A DNA stretch of 50,728 nucleotides, from the NCBI GenBank assembly GCA_031404455.1, contig JANNHP010000158.1, positions 1 to 50,728 on the forward strand, in the 5' to 3' direction. The stretch's first letter is position 1, and each line of letters opens with the position of its first letter. The stretch is from JANNHP01 sp031404455. Its GTDB lineage: Bacteria; Planctomycetota; JAJSAM01; JAJVHW01. Position numbers and translations under genes: made by a program. This document shows positions 25,725 to 33,829 of this stretch, in pieces. Below the pieces are notes generated by a model. It was given only the letters and a program-made list of their open reading frames with translations. It did no database searches and was not told where the DNA came from.

Positions 25725-26150
25725 CTACCCCAGCGGCCTTTGCTGGTAGACGCGCCGCACGAAGAACTTCCGACGCGCAACCTCGCGGTCGTTGACGAAC
25801 AGCACCACCGGAAGATCGCAATCATCCGATGGAGCGAGGAACCCACGGCACCGCAACAGCACGGGCGCACTGGAGAAGCTTTCGCACTGCGGTCGCGGGG
25901 TGAATTTCTCCTGAGCGAACGGAACCATCCGTTGGCCGATTTGCACGCAACCCTCCGCCGTCGCCTCAACGTCGGGCGTGCCGCGAATCTCCGCGAACAG
26001 ATCGAACTCCAGGGTCATCGCCACTCCGGCTGGGTAGTCGCTCGGGATTCGCAGGACGGCCTGCATTAGCCCGAGGGCATTGACGCGCCCCCCGTCGAAG
26101 GCAACCTCCGTTGCGACCACAAAGATAGTTGCCGTGTGAGTCGAAGCCAC
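25725..26150 (-). CDS. Beta-rich hypothetical cargo protein
   Basis: 141 residues. The pattern of alternating hydrophobic residues (TATIFVVATEVAFDGGRVNALGLMQAVL, PVVLFVNDREVARRKFFVRRV) predicts a beta-sandwich. The beginning resembles the small DUF6941-like family, in which an N-terminal strand is followed by a G-K/R-x-x-x-LG turn, but this is weak. Start GTG at 26150 with GGAGGG 8 bases upstream. No signal peptide. It is the first gene from the right end of the transposon. Function unknown; location beside a defence-type gene makes an accessory role possible. Confidence 0.55.
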   Translation of the reverse strand: MASTHTATIFVVATEVAFDGGRVNALGLMQAVLRIPSDYPAGVAMTLEFDLFAEIRGTPDVEATAEGCVQIGQRMVPFAQEKFTPRPQCESFSSAPVLLRCRGFLAPSDDCDLPVVLFVNDREVARRKFFVRRVYQQRPLG

Positions 26151-26285
26151 CCTCGCACCCTCCGTAGTCCAACGGCTCGCCGACGAAGGGTAGCTGATCC
26201 CAGATCGCGAACGATGCCTTGAGCGTTCGGGGCGTCATGCGCACATCCTACCCGCCGGAGTGGACGTCCGAGTGTCGCAATAACC

Positions 26286-26302
26286 CAAAGTGAACCACTA
26301 CC
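26286..26302 (-). repeat. Right terminal inverted repeat of the IS1-type transposon
   Basis: CAAAGTGAACCACTACC, the exact complement of 22613-22629. The 136 bases between it and the last cargo gene (26151-26285) hold an open frame on the minus strand from 26238 but no feature I can support. Confidence 0.93.
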
Positions 26303-26310
26303 TTACATGC
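26303..26310 (+). repeat. Right target-site duplication (TTACATGC)
   Basis: Exact copy of 22605-22612. Beyond it, 26311-26423 is the remainder of the original intergenic region between the ARPP-1-like gene and mqnA. It is conspicuously A/T-rich near 26366-26402 and contains a dif-like 28-mer (26373-26400), discussed under findings. Confidence 0.92.
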
Positions 26311-26423
26311 GCGAGAACTCCAGGGAATAGGCTGCAAACTGGTCATTCAGCGACCCAGAGACCACCTCAATAACGTCCAATAATACCTGTTATGTGATTT
26401 TATCGGCTGCGCGAGGAACGGGG

Positions 26424-27188
26424 TCAGTCGAGGCGCTTCCAGTAGTCCCTGAACCGACCCACTGCCTCCCGTTCGCGGTCGCCGAAGGCGAAGGACAGGT
26501 GCCGCCGGAGGTAGTCCTCGGAGACGGCTCGGTCGATGCCGAGTGCAGCGGCCCCCGCCGACGCCAGGTCACCGATCCGGGACTGACCCCGTTCGGCGGC
26601 GCGCCGCAGCGGGGCGGTCGCGGCGGCGGCGATCTCCGGCGACCGCGCGAGCCACGCCGCGAAGACGAACGGGAGTCCGGTCCATTCGCACCACTCGTGG
26701 CCGAGATCGACGGGCGGGGGCCCCGCCCATCGCGCGACGAGCGCAGGGTCTCCGATCAGCAGGGCCGCGTCGGCCTCGAGGGCGGTCAGATCCGGGTCGG
26801 GCGCCCGGGGGACGAACCGGGGCGAGGCGTTCCATCGGAACCTGTAGAGGACTTTCGTCAAGGCGACGCTCGTGCGGGACGACGTGTCGAGGGCGACCGT
26901 CCGGGCCTCGCGAGGGGGGACTTTCGAGAAGAGGAGCACGCTGCCCACGGCGCCGTTCGTCGCGATGGCCCCGGCCTCGACGATCGTGAGCGAGGGGATC
27001 TCGAACGACGCGACCACCGGCGCGAGCGCAACATCGATCTCGCCGGTCTCGAGCAGGCGCGTCAGGATGGCCGGGACCTCGAGCCGCAGGGGCCCCACCT
27101 CGTCTTCGAGGCCGGCGAGGAGCGGCTTCGCGTTGAGGTAGGGCACCGACGCGTAGCGCAGCGTCCTGGCGAGCGCTCCGCCCGTCAC
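26424..27188 (-). CDS. mqnA: Chorismate dehydratase, menaquinone biosynthesis (futalosine pathway)
   Basis: 254 residues. MqnA dehydrates chorismate to 3-enolpyruvylbenzoate, the first step of the futalosine route. Family marks are RYASVPYLNAKPLL at the N-terminus, EVPAILTRLLETGEIDVALAPV, IVEAGAIATNGAVGSVLLFS, LDTSSRTSVALTKVL, and the C-terminal YLRRHLSFAFGDREREAVGRFRDYWKRL. The fold is a periplasmic-binding-protein type but no signal peptide is present. The start is GTG at 27188, overlapping the preceding stop (GTGA). It ends a nine-gene minus-strand run. Menaquinone fits the presence of a multiheme cytochrome in the same run. Confidence 0.93.
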   Translation of the reverse strand: MTGGALARTLRYASVPYLNAKPLLAGLEDEVGPLRLEVPAILTRLLETGEIDVALAPVVASFEIPSLTIVEAGAIATNGAVGSVLLFSKVPPREARTVALDTSSRTSVALTKVLYRFRWNASPRFVPRAPDPDLTALEADAALLIGDPALVARWAGPPPVDLGHEWCEWTGLPFVFAAWLARSPEIAAAATAPLRRAAERGQSRIGDLASAGAAALGIDRAVSEDYLRRHLSFAFGDREREAVGRFRDYWKRLD

Positions 27189-28096
27189 AGCCACCGGGCG
27201 CGGCGCAGGAGCAGGACTCCCCCGCCGAGGACGATCAGCCACGCGGCCGCAGTCCATGCGAGAACCCTGTCGAGGCGCGCGCCGAGCGACCGGAGCCGGA
27301 CGCGGCGGCGCTCCTCGGCTTCGATGTCGTCGCGGAGCGAACGGAACCGCGCGAGGTACTGTTCCCGCTCGACGCCGGTCGCGGCCGCCTGCGCCGCCTT
27401 GACGCCCTCTTCGAGGGCGCTCCGTGCGCGCGCGCAGTCGTGCGCCTTGTCGAGGAGTAGCCAGCCCTTGTTCAGGTGGGCGAGGAGGTCCGGCCGGTCG
27501 CCGCCCGCGCGCAGCGCGATGAGCTCGTCGTAGACCGCGACCGCTTCATTGAGCGAGCCCGCGTCCTCGAGCAGCACGGCGAGGGCGAGGCGGGAATCGC
27601 GGTCCGAGGGCGCCAGTTCGGCGATGCGCGCATACTCGTCGCGGGCTTCCGCCGTCCGCCCCGCGTCGCGGTAGGCGAGCGCCAGGTCCTTCGCGAACTC
27701 GAGGTGCTCCGGATAGACGTGCGCGAGGCCGCCTAGGATCTCGCGCGCCGACTCGAAGTCGAGTTCGCCGCGCACCGCACGGGCCCTGAGGCCCATCGCC
27801 AGCGTGTACGCGTTCTCCTGGTCGCTGCGGTCGAGACGCAGCGCGTCGACGAGGATACGCGCCGCGCGGACGTTCCCGTCCGGGCCGCCGAGCTGGTTCA
27901 TCGCCGCGCCGGCCGCTTCCACGCTCCGCCGGCGGTTCCGCGCCGCGCCCGGCAGGGTCACGGCGTCGAGCGCGGCGAGCGCCGCGGGACGGTCGCCCCG
28001 GGCGAGCGCCTCGCCGATCTCGCGGGCGATCCCGTCGTCGTCGCCCTTGGCCGACGCCGCGACGAGGAGGAGGACGAGTGCCGCGGCGAACTTCAT
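27185..28096 (-). CDS. Secreted or membrane TPR protein with C-terminal TM
   Basis: 303 residues. A signal peptide (MKFAAALVLLLVAASAKG) is followed by at least three TPR-like helix pairs, for example PEHLEFAKDLALAYRDAGRTAEARDEYARIAELAPSDRDSRLALAVLLEDAGSLNEAVAVYDELIAL, and a charged coiled region (about 245-275, DDIEAEERRRVRLRSLG). A single C-terminal TM segment follows (VLAWTAAAWLIVLGGGVLLL) with basic residues behind it, so the TPRs face outside the cytoplasm. ATG at 28096 overlaps the stop of the spermidine-synthase-like gene (ATGA). Probably a scaffold; partner unknown. Confidence 0.8.
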   Translation of the reverse strand: MKFAAALVLLLVAASAKGDDDGIAREIGEALARGDRPAALAALDAVTLPGAARNRRRSVEAAGAAMNQLGGPDGNVRAARILVDALRLDRSDQENAYTLAMGLRARAVRGELDFESAREILGGLAHVYPEHLEFAKDLALAYRDAGRTAEARDEYARIAELAPSDRDSRLALAVLLEDAGSLNEAVAVYDELIALRAGGDRPDLLAHLNKGWLLLDKAHDCARARSALEEGVKAAQAAATGVEREQYLARFRSLRDDIEAEERRRVRLRSLGARLDRVLAWTAAAWLIVLGGGVLLLRRARWL

Positions 28097-29748
28097 CGGC
28101 CGAGGATCTCCGCCTCCGTCTCCTCGACGAACCGGTCCGTCATGAACTCGAGGGGACTGTGATCGTCGGTGAGGACGGGCTTCGAAGGATCGGGGCGGAT
28201 GAGCGTGGCGTGCTCGGGGATCCAGGTTCCCTGGCGCAGGAGATCGTCCCATTCGGCGACGCCGCCGCGAGCGCCCAGCCGAGCCGCGGCGCGGGCAGGG
28301 AGCAGGCGCATCAGGTCGGCGGGCTCGGTCCCGTTGCGCGCGACGAGGAGGAAGTTCCCGCCCCACCGCTGGCGCACGCGCTGGCACTGTCCGAACACGG
28401 TCGCGAGCGTGTTCTCGAGCGCCGTCAGGTTCGGCGAGTCCGGCCGGTACGCGTACACGTTCATGGCGAACACGCCACCGAGTGCCAAGCGCCGCCTCGC
28501 GAGCTCGAAGAACTCGCGCGTGCCGAGGTGGAACGGGATGTACAGCTCCTGCGAGAAGGCGTCGACGACGAGCAGGTGGTAGGCGGTGCCTTCGGGGACG
28601 GCCTCGAGCATCTGGCGGCCGTCGATCGCGAACGCACTGAGCCACTTCTCGCCCTGTGCGGGCAGATGGAAGTAGCGGCGCCCGAGCTCGATCACCGCCG
28701 GGTCGATCTCGGCGCCATCCACGCGCAGTTCGTACTCACCTTGCCAGAAGTGGCGCCACTGCCGGGGCGTCACGCCGCATGCGAGCCCCACCACGGCGCA
28801 GCGCAGTTCCTCACCCTTCGGCACGTCGAGGAGGAGCGGCAGGAGGGCGTAGTCGTCGTAGTAGCGCTGGCCCGTCAGCACCGAGCCCGCGATCTCGAGC
28901 GAATGGTACGTGAACACGCCCTCGTTGATCGTGAGCCACTTGATCGCCGCCGGCGGGTTGCCGGGGAACGTGTCCTCGCGGACGGTGAGGTACTGGTAGG
29001 CCGATTCGCGCTCGTCGAGGACGACAGCCTTCCCGCCGTTCGGGAGCGCCGGCTCGCCGCGGTTCGGCCTGAGGTCGGCGAAGGCGCGCGTCCCCGCGAG
29101 GACGACGACCGCGACGACGGCGAGCGGCGCACCGCGCCACCCGGCGAAGACGATGAGTCCGATGATCGCCGGGAGGACGAGCATCGCCGCGGCGACGAGC
29201 AGCGTCATCCGCGAGCCGAACTCCGGGACGAGCCAGAGCGTCGGCAGGTACGTGCCCAGGATCGACCCCAGCGTCGAGATGGCGAACACGCGGCCCGCCG
29301 CCCGCCCAACCCCGGCTTCCGAGAGCAGGCGGATCGCCATCGGCGAGACCATGCCGAGGAGCAGCGTCGCGGGCGCGAAGAGGATGAGCGTGGCCGCGAG
29401 CGAGCCCTTGTTCAGGAAGGACGTGACGTTCTCGAGGTTGACGTCGAGCGGCAGCAGCCACTTCATCACGGGCGTGGCGAGCGGAACCGTCGCCGCGACG
29501 AGCACGCCCCCCACCGCGAGGACGCCGAAGAGCACGGTCGGCGACGGCTTCGCGTCGGCGACCCGTCCGCCGATCGCGTATCCGAGGGCGAGCGCCGCGA
29601 GGATCACGGCGATGACGTTCGTCCAGACGTACGTCGTCGATCCGAACGTGGGCTGCAGCACCCGCACCGTCGTCATCTCCACCACCATGACGGCGGCGCC
29701 GGAGAGGAAGACGGTCGCGAGCAGGAACGCGGACCGGCCGCGGTTCAT
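28093..29748 (-). CDS. Fused membrane transporter-like / spermidine synthase-like protein
   Basis: 551 residues. The first 215 residues contain about six to seven TM helices beginning LLATVFLSGAAVMVVEMTTVRVLQPTFGSTTYVWTNVIAVILAALALGYAIGGRVADA, the classic start of the fused MFS/spermidine-synthase family. The remainder is a Rossmann methyltransferase-like domain with VVGLACGVTPRQWRHF (SAM-binding loop), RVDGAEIDPAVIELGRRYF and LLVVDAFSQELYIPFHLGTREFFEL, resembling the aminopropyltransferase fold. The catalytic Asp of true spermidine synthases is present in VVDAFS. Real substrates of this fusion family are largely unknown. The start codon follows the upstream stop with no spacer (TAGATG). Confidence 0.88.
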   Translation of the reverse strand: MNRGRSAFLLATVFLSGAAVMVVEMTTVRVLQPTFGSTTYVWTNVIAVILAALALGYAIGGRVADAKPSPTVLFGVLAVGGVLVAATVPLATPVMKWLLPLDVNLENVTSFLNKGSLAATLILFAPATLLLGMVSPMAIRLLSEAGVGRAAGRVFAISTLGSILGTYLPTLWLVPEFGSRMTLLVAAAMLVLPAIIGLIVFAGWRGAPLAVVAVVVLAGTRAFADLRPNRGEPALPNGGKAVVLDERESAYQYLTVREDTFPGNPPAAIKWLTINEGVFTYHSLEIAGSVLTGQRYYDDYALLPLLLDVPKGEELRCAVVGLACGVTPRQWRHFWQGEYELRVDGAEIDPAVIELGRRYFHLPAQGEKWLSAFAIDGRQMLEAVPEGTAYHLLVVDAFSQELYIPFHLGTREFFELARRRLALGGVFAMNVYAYRPDSPNLTALENTLATVFGQCQRVRQRWGGNFLLVARNGTEPADLMRLLPARAAARLGARGGVAEWDDLLRQGTWIPEHATLIRPDPSKPVLTDDHSPLEFMTDRFVEETEAEILGR

Positions 29749-31164
29749 CTACTTCGGCGGCTCGACAGGCGGCGTCGGGTTGGGCGGCGTCGGGTTGGCG
29801 GGAGGTTGAACGGGGGGCGCGTTCGGGTCGGGGTTGGCGGGCGGGACGGGCTGGGGGGCGATCTTGGCCGGGACGACGCCGCGCAGGCGTGCGGTGAACA
29901 TGCGTCCCCACTCGCCGTAGGTGTCCGCGATCTCGATCATCCTGCGCAGATCGCGCTCGAACACCCGCTTCGCGATCTGCGTCCCGTTCACGAACACGGC
30001 GATCTCGTTGTCCAGGTTCAGGAGGTCGTCGTTCATGTAGAGCGCGAACTCGGAGAGGTTCTCCGACTTGATGTCGACCATGTTCTGGTCCTTCAGGTAC
30101 GACACCGTCACCGTGGTCGGCACGCCGCGCTTGCCCGGGCTCACGATGTTGAGGGAGCCCGTCCACGGCTCGCCGTCGGTGTCGGTGATCGTCGTGACGA
30201 ACTTGTACGTCGAGGGCAGGACTCGGCGCGGGTGCGCGCCGAACCACGCGAAGACGTCGGCGTTCAGCGCCGAGACGGCGGGAAGGTCCGCGACGACGAT
30301 CTCCGTGCTCCCCTTCTCGTCGAGCTTCTTGTACTCGGCGAACACCGCGGCGCCGGGCTCGCTGGTCTGTCCGCGGACGACCAGCGTCGGGTAGAGGGCC
30401 GAGTTCGGGGTGGTGATCGCCTTCGTCGGCCCGCGCAGGATGAGCCCGGCGAGTCGATTCGACAGGAACTGGCTCGCCGCGGTCTGGGCGGGCTCGCACA
30501 CGGCGCCGACCGCCTCGAAGTACCAGCGGTTCGCGTCCGTGCTGAAGCGCTCTCGGATCTCGGCGAACGGGCGGGCGAGGACGCTCGGGTCCTTCGAGAT
30601 CGGGAACTCGTCGCTCTCGGCGATGGCGACCATCACCCAGTTCTTCTTGATCTCGTCGTTCAGCCCCTCGGCGGGCCAGGTCGCCTCGAGGTAGGCCTTG
30701 GGGTCGGTGCCCTTCTCCAGGACCGACACGAGCAGCGGACAGGGCTTCGTCGCGGTGATGAGGGCGCCCGCGCGGTACCACATCTTCGCCTTGGTGACCT
30801 TCTCGTCCTTGCCGGGGATCTCGATGTCCTCGGAGATGACCTTCGACTTCGTCCCGAGCTTGCGCTTGCCGCCGGCGAAGCGCCCTTCCTGGATGGCGTC
30901 CACCCAGAAGTCGGGTCGCTTCATGGCGACGTTCTTCGTGTCCTTCAGGAGCGTCTTGTCGACGTCGATGAACACCCGCTCACGGTCGGCGGTGCTCTCG
31001 AAGGGGATCTCGCCGTTGTAGAGCTTCTCGATCTTCGCCTTGATCGCCTCGGCGTTGGGCACCTTCGTCTCGGCGGCCGAGACGAGGCCCGGGGCGGAGA
31101 GCGCCGCGGCGGCGGCCAGGACGAAGAGGACGCGGCCTCGGTGCGACGTGCAGCGTTCGGACAT
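29749..31164 (-). CDS. Secreted alpha/beta-hydrolase-like protein with proline-rich tail
   Basis: 471 residues. A signal peptide ends near LVSAAETK. A central part (about 125-330) has alternating strands and helices reminiscent of large planctomycete alpha/beta-hydrolases (CPLLVSVLEKGTDPKAYLEATWP, NWVMVAIAESDEFPI, LNADVFAWFGAHPRRVLP). At the expected nucleophile elbow the sequence is AVGAVCEPAQTAA, without a GxSxG serine, so it is probably not a classical hydrolase. A later C-terminal module, NLDNEIAVFVNGTQIAKRVFERDLRRMIEIADTYGEW, resembles the tail module of that group. The last 35 residues are repeats of Pro, Asn and Val (PPANPDPNAPPVQ). Activity unknown. Confidence 0.6.
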   Translation of the reverse strand: MSERCTSHRGRVLFVLAAAAALSAPGLVSAAETKVPNAEAIKAKIEKLYNGEIPFESTADRERVFIDVDKTLLKDTKNVAMKRPDFWVDAIQEGRFAGGKRKLGTKSKVISEDIEIPGKDEKVTKAKMWYRAGALITATKPCPLLVSVLEKGTDPKAYLEATWPAEGLNDEIKKNWVMVAIAESDEFPISKDPSVLARPFAEIRERFSTDANRWYFEAVGAVCEPAQTAASQFLSNRLAGLILRGPTKAITTPNSALYPTLVVRGQTSEPGAAVFAEYKKLDEKGSTEIVVADLPAVSALNADVFAWFGAHPRRVLPSTYKFVTTITDTDGEPWTGSLNIVSPGKRGVPTTVTVSYLKDQNMVDIKSENLSEFALYMNDDLLNLDNEIAVFVNGTQIAKRVFERDLRRMIEIADTYGEWGRMFTARLRGVVPAKIAPQPVPPANPDPNAPPVQPPANPTPPNPTPPVEPPK

Positions 31165-31292
31165 TCCCGGAGCTCCTTTCGGCCCGCCGGTTCGACCGGT
31201 CCGGGCGACGACGTGGATGCGCAGATCCTAAGGGTTTGAACGTCGCGCGCCAGCTTGGGGTTGCAGCGAAAACAGCCTCGGGCGGCCTCGGC

Positions 31293-32783
31293 TCACCTGA
31301 GCGGCGGGAGCGGCCATCGCTGGTCGTCGACGTTGATCCGGTGCTTGTGGTCGTTCTCGCCGCGCGCGACGAGCGTCGCGTGCGCCTTCCTGAACCAGAG
31401 GAGCGCCAGATCGCGGTCGCCCTTCGCGCGCGCCAGGAAGCCGAGGTTCTCCATGCTGTCGTTGTTCGCGGGGTCGAGTTCGTGGGCCTCGGCGAGCACT
31501 TTCGTCGCCTCGTCGTTGCGGCCGAGCACATCGAGGAGGAGCGCGTAGTCGTTCCTGAGCTGACCCTCCGAGGGAAAGAGCGCGATCGTCGCGAGATAGG
31601 CCCGCTCCGACTCGTCGTAGCGCCCGGCGAACCGCAGCGAGTTGGCGTAGTTGTTCTGCGCCTGCGCGTCCTTCGGCCTCGCCCTCGCGAGGATCTCGAA
31701 GAGGCCGACCGACGCCTTCGGGTTGCCCTCGTCGGTGGACCGCTTGGCGATGAAGAAGAGGCCGTCGTAGGCCTTCGCGCTCGCGGGGTCCGCGGCGAGA
31801 GCCTCCGTGTAGTAGGCGACCGCCCGGTCGCGGTCCTTCTTCTCGTTCATCAGGATGCGGGCGGCCTCGCTCCGGGCGAGCGAGTCCGTCTTCTTCCGGT
31901 CCCACGCCTTGTCGAGCCACTCGATGGCGTCGTCGAAGCGGCGTGCCATGGAACACGACATCCCGGCGTAGCGCGCCGCCCAGGTGCCCCCCGGGTTCGC
32001 CTTCGCGAGGCCGACGGCCGCGACGCTCAGCTCGCCCCAGCGCTGCTTCGGCGCGAACGTGTGCCAGAGCGCGTTCCAGCCGCGGACGTCGTCGGGCGCC
32101 GCGGCGATCATCCGCGCGGCCGACGATTCCTGCAGCGCGTCGTCGCCCGCCGCCTTCGCGGCGCCGTGCAGCGCCAGCGCAAGGTCCGCGTCGCCGGGTT
32201 GGGCGTCGGAGAGTCTCCGGAAGATCGCGATCGCCTCGCCGGTCCTGCCCTCTGCGAGGAGCGCCGCGGCGAGCGCCCAAGACAGCCGGAGATCGTCCGG
32301 CGCCGCGGCGACGGCCGCGGTCAGCTCCGCGATCCGGGTCGCCGGCTCGCCGGCGATCTCGGCGCAGCGGCCGAGCCCGAGCGCCACCTCGACGGACTTG
32401 CTGCCCGCCTGCCGCGCGCGCCGCAGTGCGGTCTGCGCGTCCTCGAACGCCGCCGCGACGGAACTGCCGCTCTCGCCCTGCGCCGCGACGTCCTCGGCGA
32501 ACGCGAGCAGCGCGCGCGCCTCTCCCTCGTGATCGGAGACGGTCCCGCGCAGTCTCCGCGCCTGACGCCACTCGGAGGCCGCCTCCGACCAGCGGGACTC
32601 GCTCTCGAGGAGCTGTGCAAGTTCGGCCGCCGCAGCGCCCTTCGCCTTGCCCTCGGACGACTCTACGAGCGCGCGCAGCGACTTCTCGTCCGTCGCGGGC
32701 GCGGCGCCTTCCTGCGCGACGACAGCCGCGTGGAACACGAGGACGGCGGCGAGCGCCGCGGCGAGACGGAGGGACTGTCTCAC
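31293..32783 (-). CDS. Secreted TPR protein
   Basis: 496 residues with signal peptide (LRLAAALAAVLVFHAAVVAQ). From about residue 30 on it is almost entirely helical repeats of TPR type; clear examples are YYTEALAADPASAKAYDGLFFIA, AQAQNNYANSLRFAGRYDESERAYLATIALFP and NNDSMENLGFLARAKGDRDLALLWFRKAHATL. Roughly ten repeats fit in the length. It begins inside the stop of the multiheme cytochrome gene (ATGA), so the two are co-translated; a periplasmic assembly or scaffold role beside the cytochrome is plausible but unproven. 128 bases separate it from the next gene, with a small CCGGT/ACCGG hairpin. Confidence 0.85.
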   Translation of the reverse strand: MRQSLRLAAALAAVLVFHAAVVAQEGAAPATDEKSLRALVESSEGKAKGAAAAELAQLLESESRWSEAASEWRQARRLRGTVSDHEGEARALLAFAEDVAAQGESGSSVAAAFEDAQTALRRARQAGSKSVEVALGLGRCAEIAGEPATRIAELTAAVAAAPDDLRLSWALAAALLAEGRTGEAIAIFRRLSDAQPGDADLALALHGAAKAAGDDALQESSAARMIAAAPDDVRGWNALWHTFAPKQRWGELSVAAVGLAKANPGGTWAARYAGMSCSMARRFDDAIEWLDKAWDRKKTDSLARSEAARILMNEKKDRDRAVAYYTEALAADPASAKAYDGLFFIAKRSTDEGNPKASVGLFEILARARPKDAQAQNNYANSLRFAGRYDESERAYLATIALFPSEGQLRNDYALLLDVLGRNDEATKVLAEAHELDPANNDSMENLGFLARAKGDRDLALLWFRKAHATLVARGENDHKHRINVDDQRWPLPPLR

Positions 32784-33829
32784 GGGAACGAGATCTCCTT
32801 CTCGGCGACGTCGAGGACCTTCCGGGCCGCGAGTTCCTCAGGGTTCAGCGCGTAGGTGAGGCGCACCTTCACCTTGCCGCGCAGTCCCTCGGGCAGCGGC
32901 CACTTCGCGTCGCGCGACTTGCCGTGGGCGATCTGCGTGCTCGGGCGGAAGTCGTCGCGGTAGTAGAGACGGAACTCGCCGATCATCTTGTCCGCGACGA
33001 GGGGATTGCCGCGTTCGTCCCACGCCGAGAGGAAGAGGTTGTACGAGCGGTGGCGCGCGTCGGTCGGGATCTGGTGTCCGGCGCCGACGTTCGTGACCTT
33101 CGCTACGAGCACGCCGCCCTCGATCGCGAGGTCGAGCGCCGCCGCCTTCTTGTGCATCTCGAGCGAGTGCGCGCCGGGCCACCGGTGGCTACGGCCCTTC
33201 GTCCCGCCGCCCTCTGCACCGCGCGTCACCTCCGGCATGTGGCAGTCGGAGCACGTTTCCTTGATCCCCGACGCCGCGAGCTCGTCGACCGTCTCGTGCT
33301 GGTTGTGGCACCCGGCGCAGGCGGCCGGGGACGACATCTCCTTCACGAGCGTCGGACGGCACGCGCCCGCGACCTTCGACGTGTCGATGGTGCGCGTCGC
33401 AGCGACCGAGACGCCGTCGTCCATGATGTGACACGTCAGGCAGTCCACGCCGTCCGTGCGGCTGTGCTGGCGCGGAGCGACGCGCGTGGCGAGGCCCGTG
33501 GACTGGATCGGCATCGGCGCGTGGCAGTCGATGCACTCGGTCATGCGAAAGCCGTTCGAGAGCGCCTGCACCATCGGGTCGGTCCACGCCTGCCCGTGGA
33601 AACTCTCCTTCCACTCGGCGTACAGGGCCTCGTGACACGCGCGGCACTCGGACGATTTGCTGAACGCGTCGCGCGCACCGGACGCGGCGTTCGACGGCGA
33701 CGGCGTCGCGCCGTTCGTCGCGGGCGGCGGCGGTCTGACTCCCTGTCCCCCCCCGCCGGACGAGAGGACGACCGCGGCGCCGACGACGCCGAGGGCGAGC
33801 ACCACCGCCAGGACTGCGCGTACGTTCAT
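32780..33829 (-). CDS. Membrane-anchored pentaheme c-type cytochrome
   Basis: 349 residues. An uncleaved N-terminal hydrophobic anchor (AVLAVVLALGVVGAAVVL) is followed by a Pro/Ser linker and five CxxCH heme sites: CRACH 62-66, CIDCH 99-103, CLTCH 130-134, CAGCH 171-175 and CSDCH 193-197. Extra histidines (SFHGQ, RQHSRTDGVDC, GCHNQHET) can serve as distal ligands. The arrangement resembles the cytochrome c554 / multiheme c family. The C-terminal 130 residues are beta-rich and heme-free (DLAIEGGVLVAKVTNVGAGHQIPT...), a domain common behind planctomycete multiheme proteins. Likely periplasmic electron transfer from quinol; donors and acceptors unknown. It overlaps both neighbouring genes by four bases. 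Confidence 0.92.
   Translation of the reverse strand: MNVRAVLAVVLALGVVGAAVVLSSGGGGQGVRPPPPATNGATPSPSNAASGARDAFSKSSECRACHEALYAEWKESFHGQAWTDPMVQALSNGFRMTECIDCHAPMPIQSTGLATRVAPRQHSRTDGVDCLTCHIMDDGVSVAATRTIDTSKVAGACRPTLVKEMSSPAACAGCHNQHETVDELAASGIKETCSDCHMPEVTRGAEGGGTKGRSHRWPGAHSLEMHKKAAALDLAIEGGVLVAKVTNVGAGHQIPTDARHRSYNLFLSAWDERGNPLVADKMIGEFRLYYRDDFRPSTQIAHGKSRDAKWPLPEGLRGKVKVRLTYALNPEELAARKVLDVAEKEISFP

Larger units (their letters stand above)
22613..26302. mobile_element. IS1-family transposon with passenger genes (3690 bp, intact ends)
   Basis: The boundaries are set by 17-bp perfect inverted repeats (GGTAGTGGTTCACTTTG at 22613-22629; its complement at 26286-26302) flanked by an 8-bp direct duplication. 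Inside are a full-length IS1-type transposase (-), an RHH gene and a DUF262-DUF1524 gene (+), and two small genes (-). IS1 itself is only about 0.8 kb, so roughly 2.7 kb here is cargo. The interior has more A/T, especially in third codon positions of the DUF262 gene, than the surrounding genes, supporting recent acquisition. A secondary subterminal match, GTTATGCGAC (22646-22655) against GTCGCAATAAC (26274-26284), lies inside both ends. Confidence 0.92.

Noticed and set aside
22605..26310. Composite transposon made of two IS copies
   Set aside because: Only one transposase and one pair of short terminal repeats exist; there is no second IS copy at the right end.
28078..31239. 1053-residue open frame on the plus strand across three minus-strand genes
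   Set aside because: Arginine-, glutamate- and histidine-rich shadow of the spermidine-synthase-like and hydrolase-like genes; no start signal or motif.
31165..31292. tRNA-like GGTTCGACC segment
   Set aside because: It is only a 5-bp CCGGT/ACCGG stem with TCG loop; no acceptor or anticodon arms surround it.
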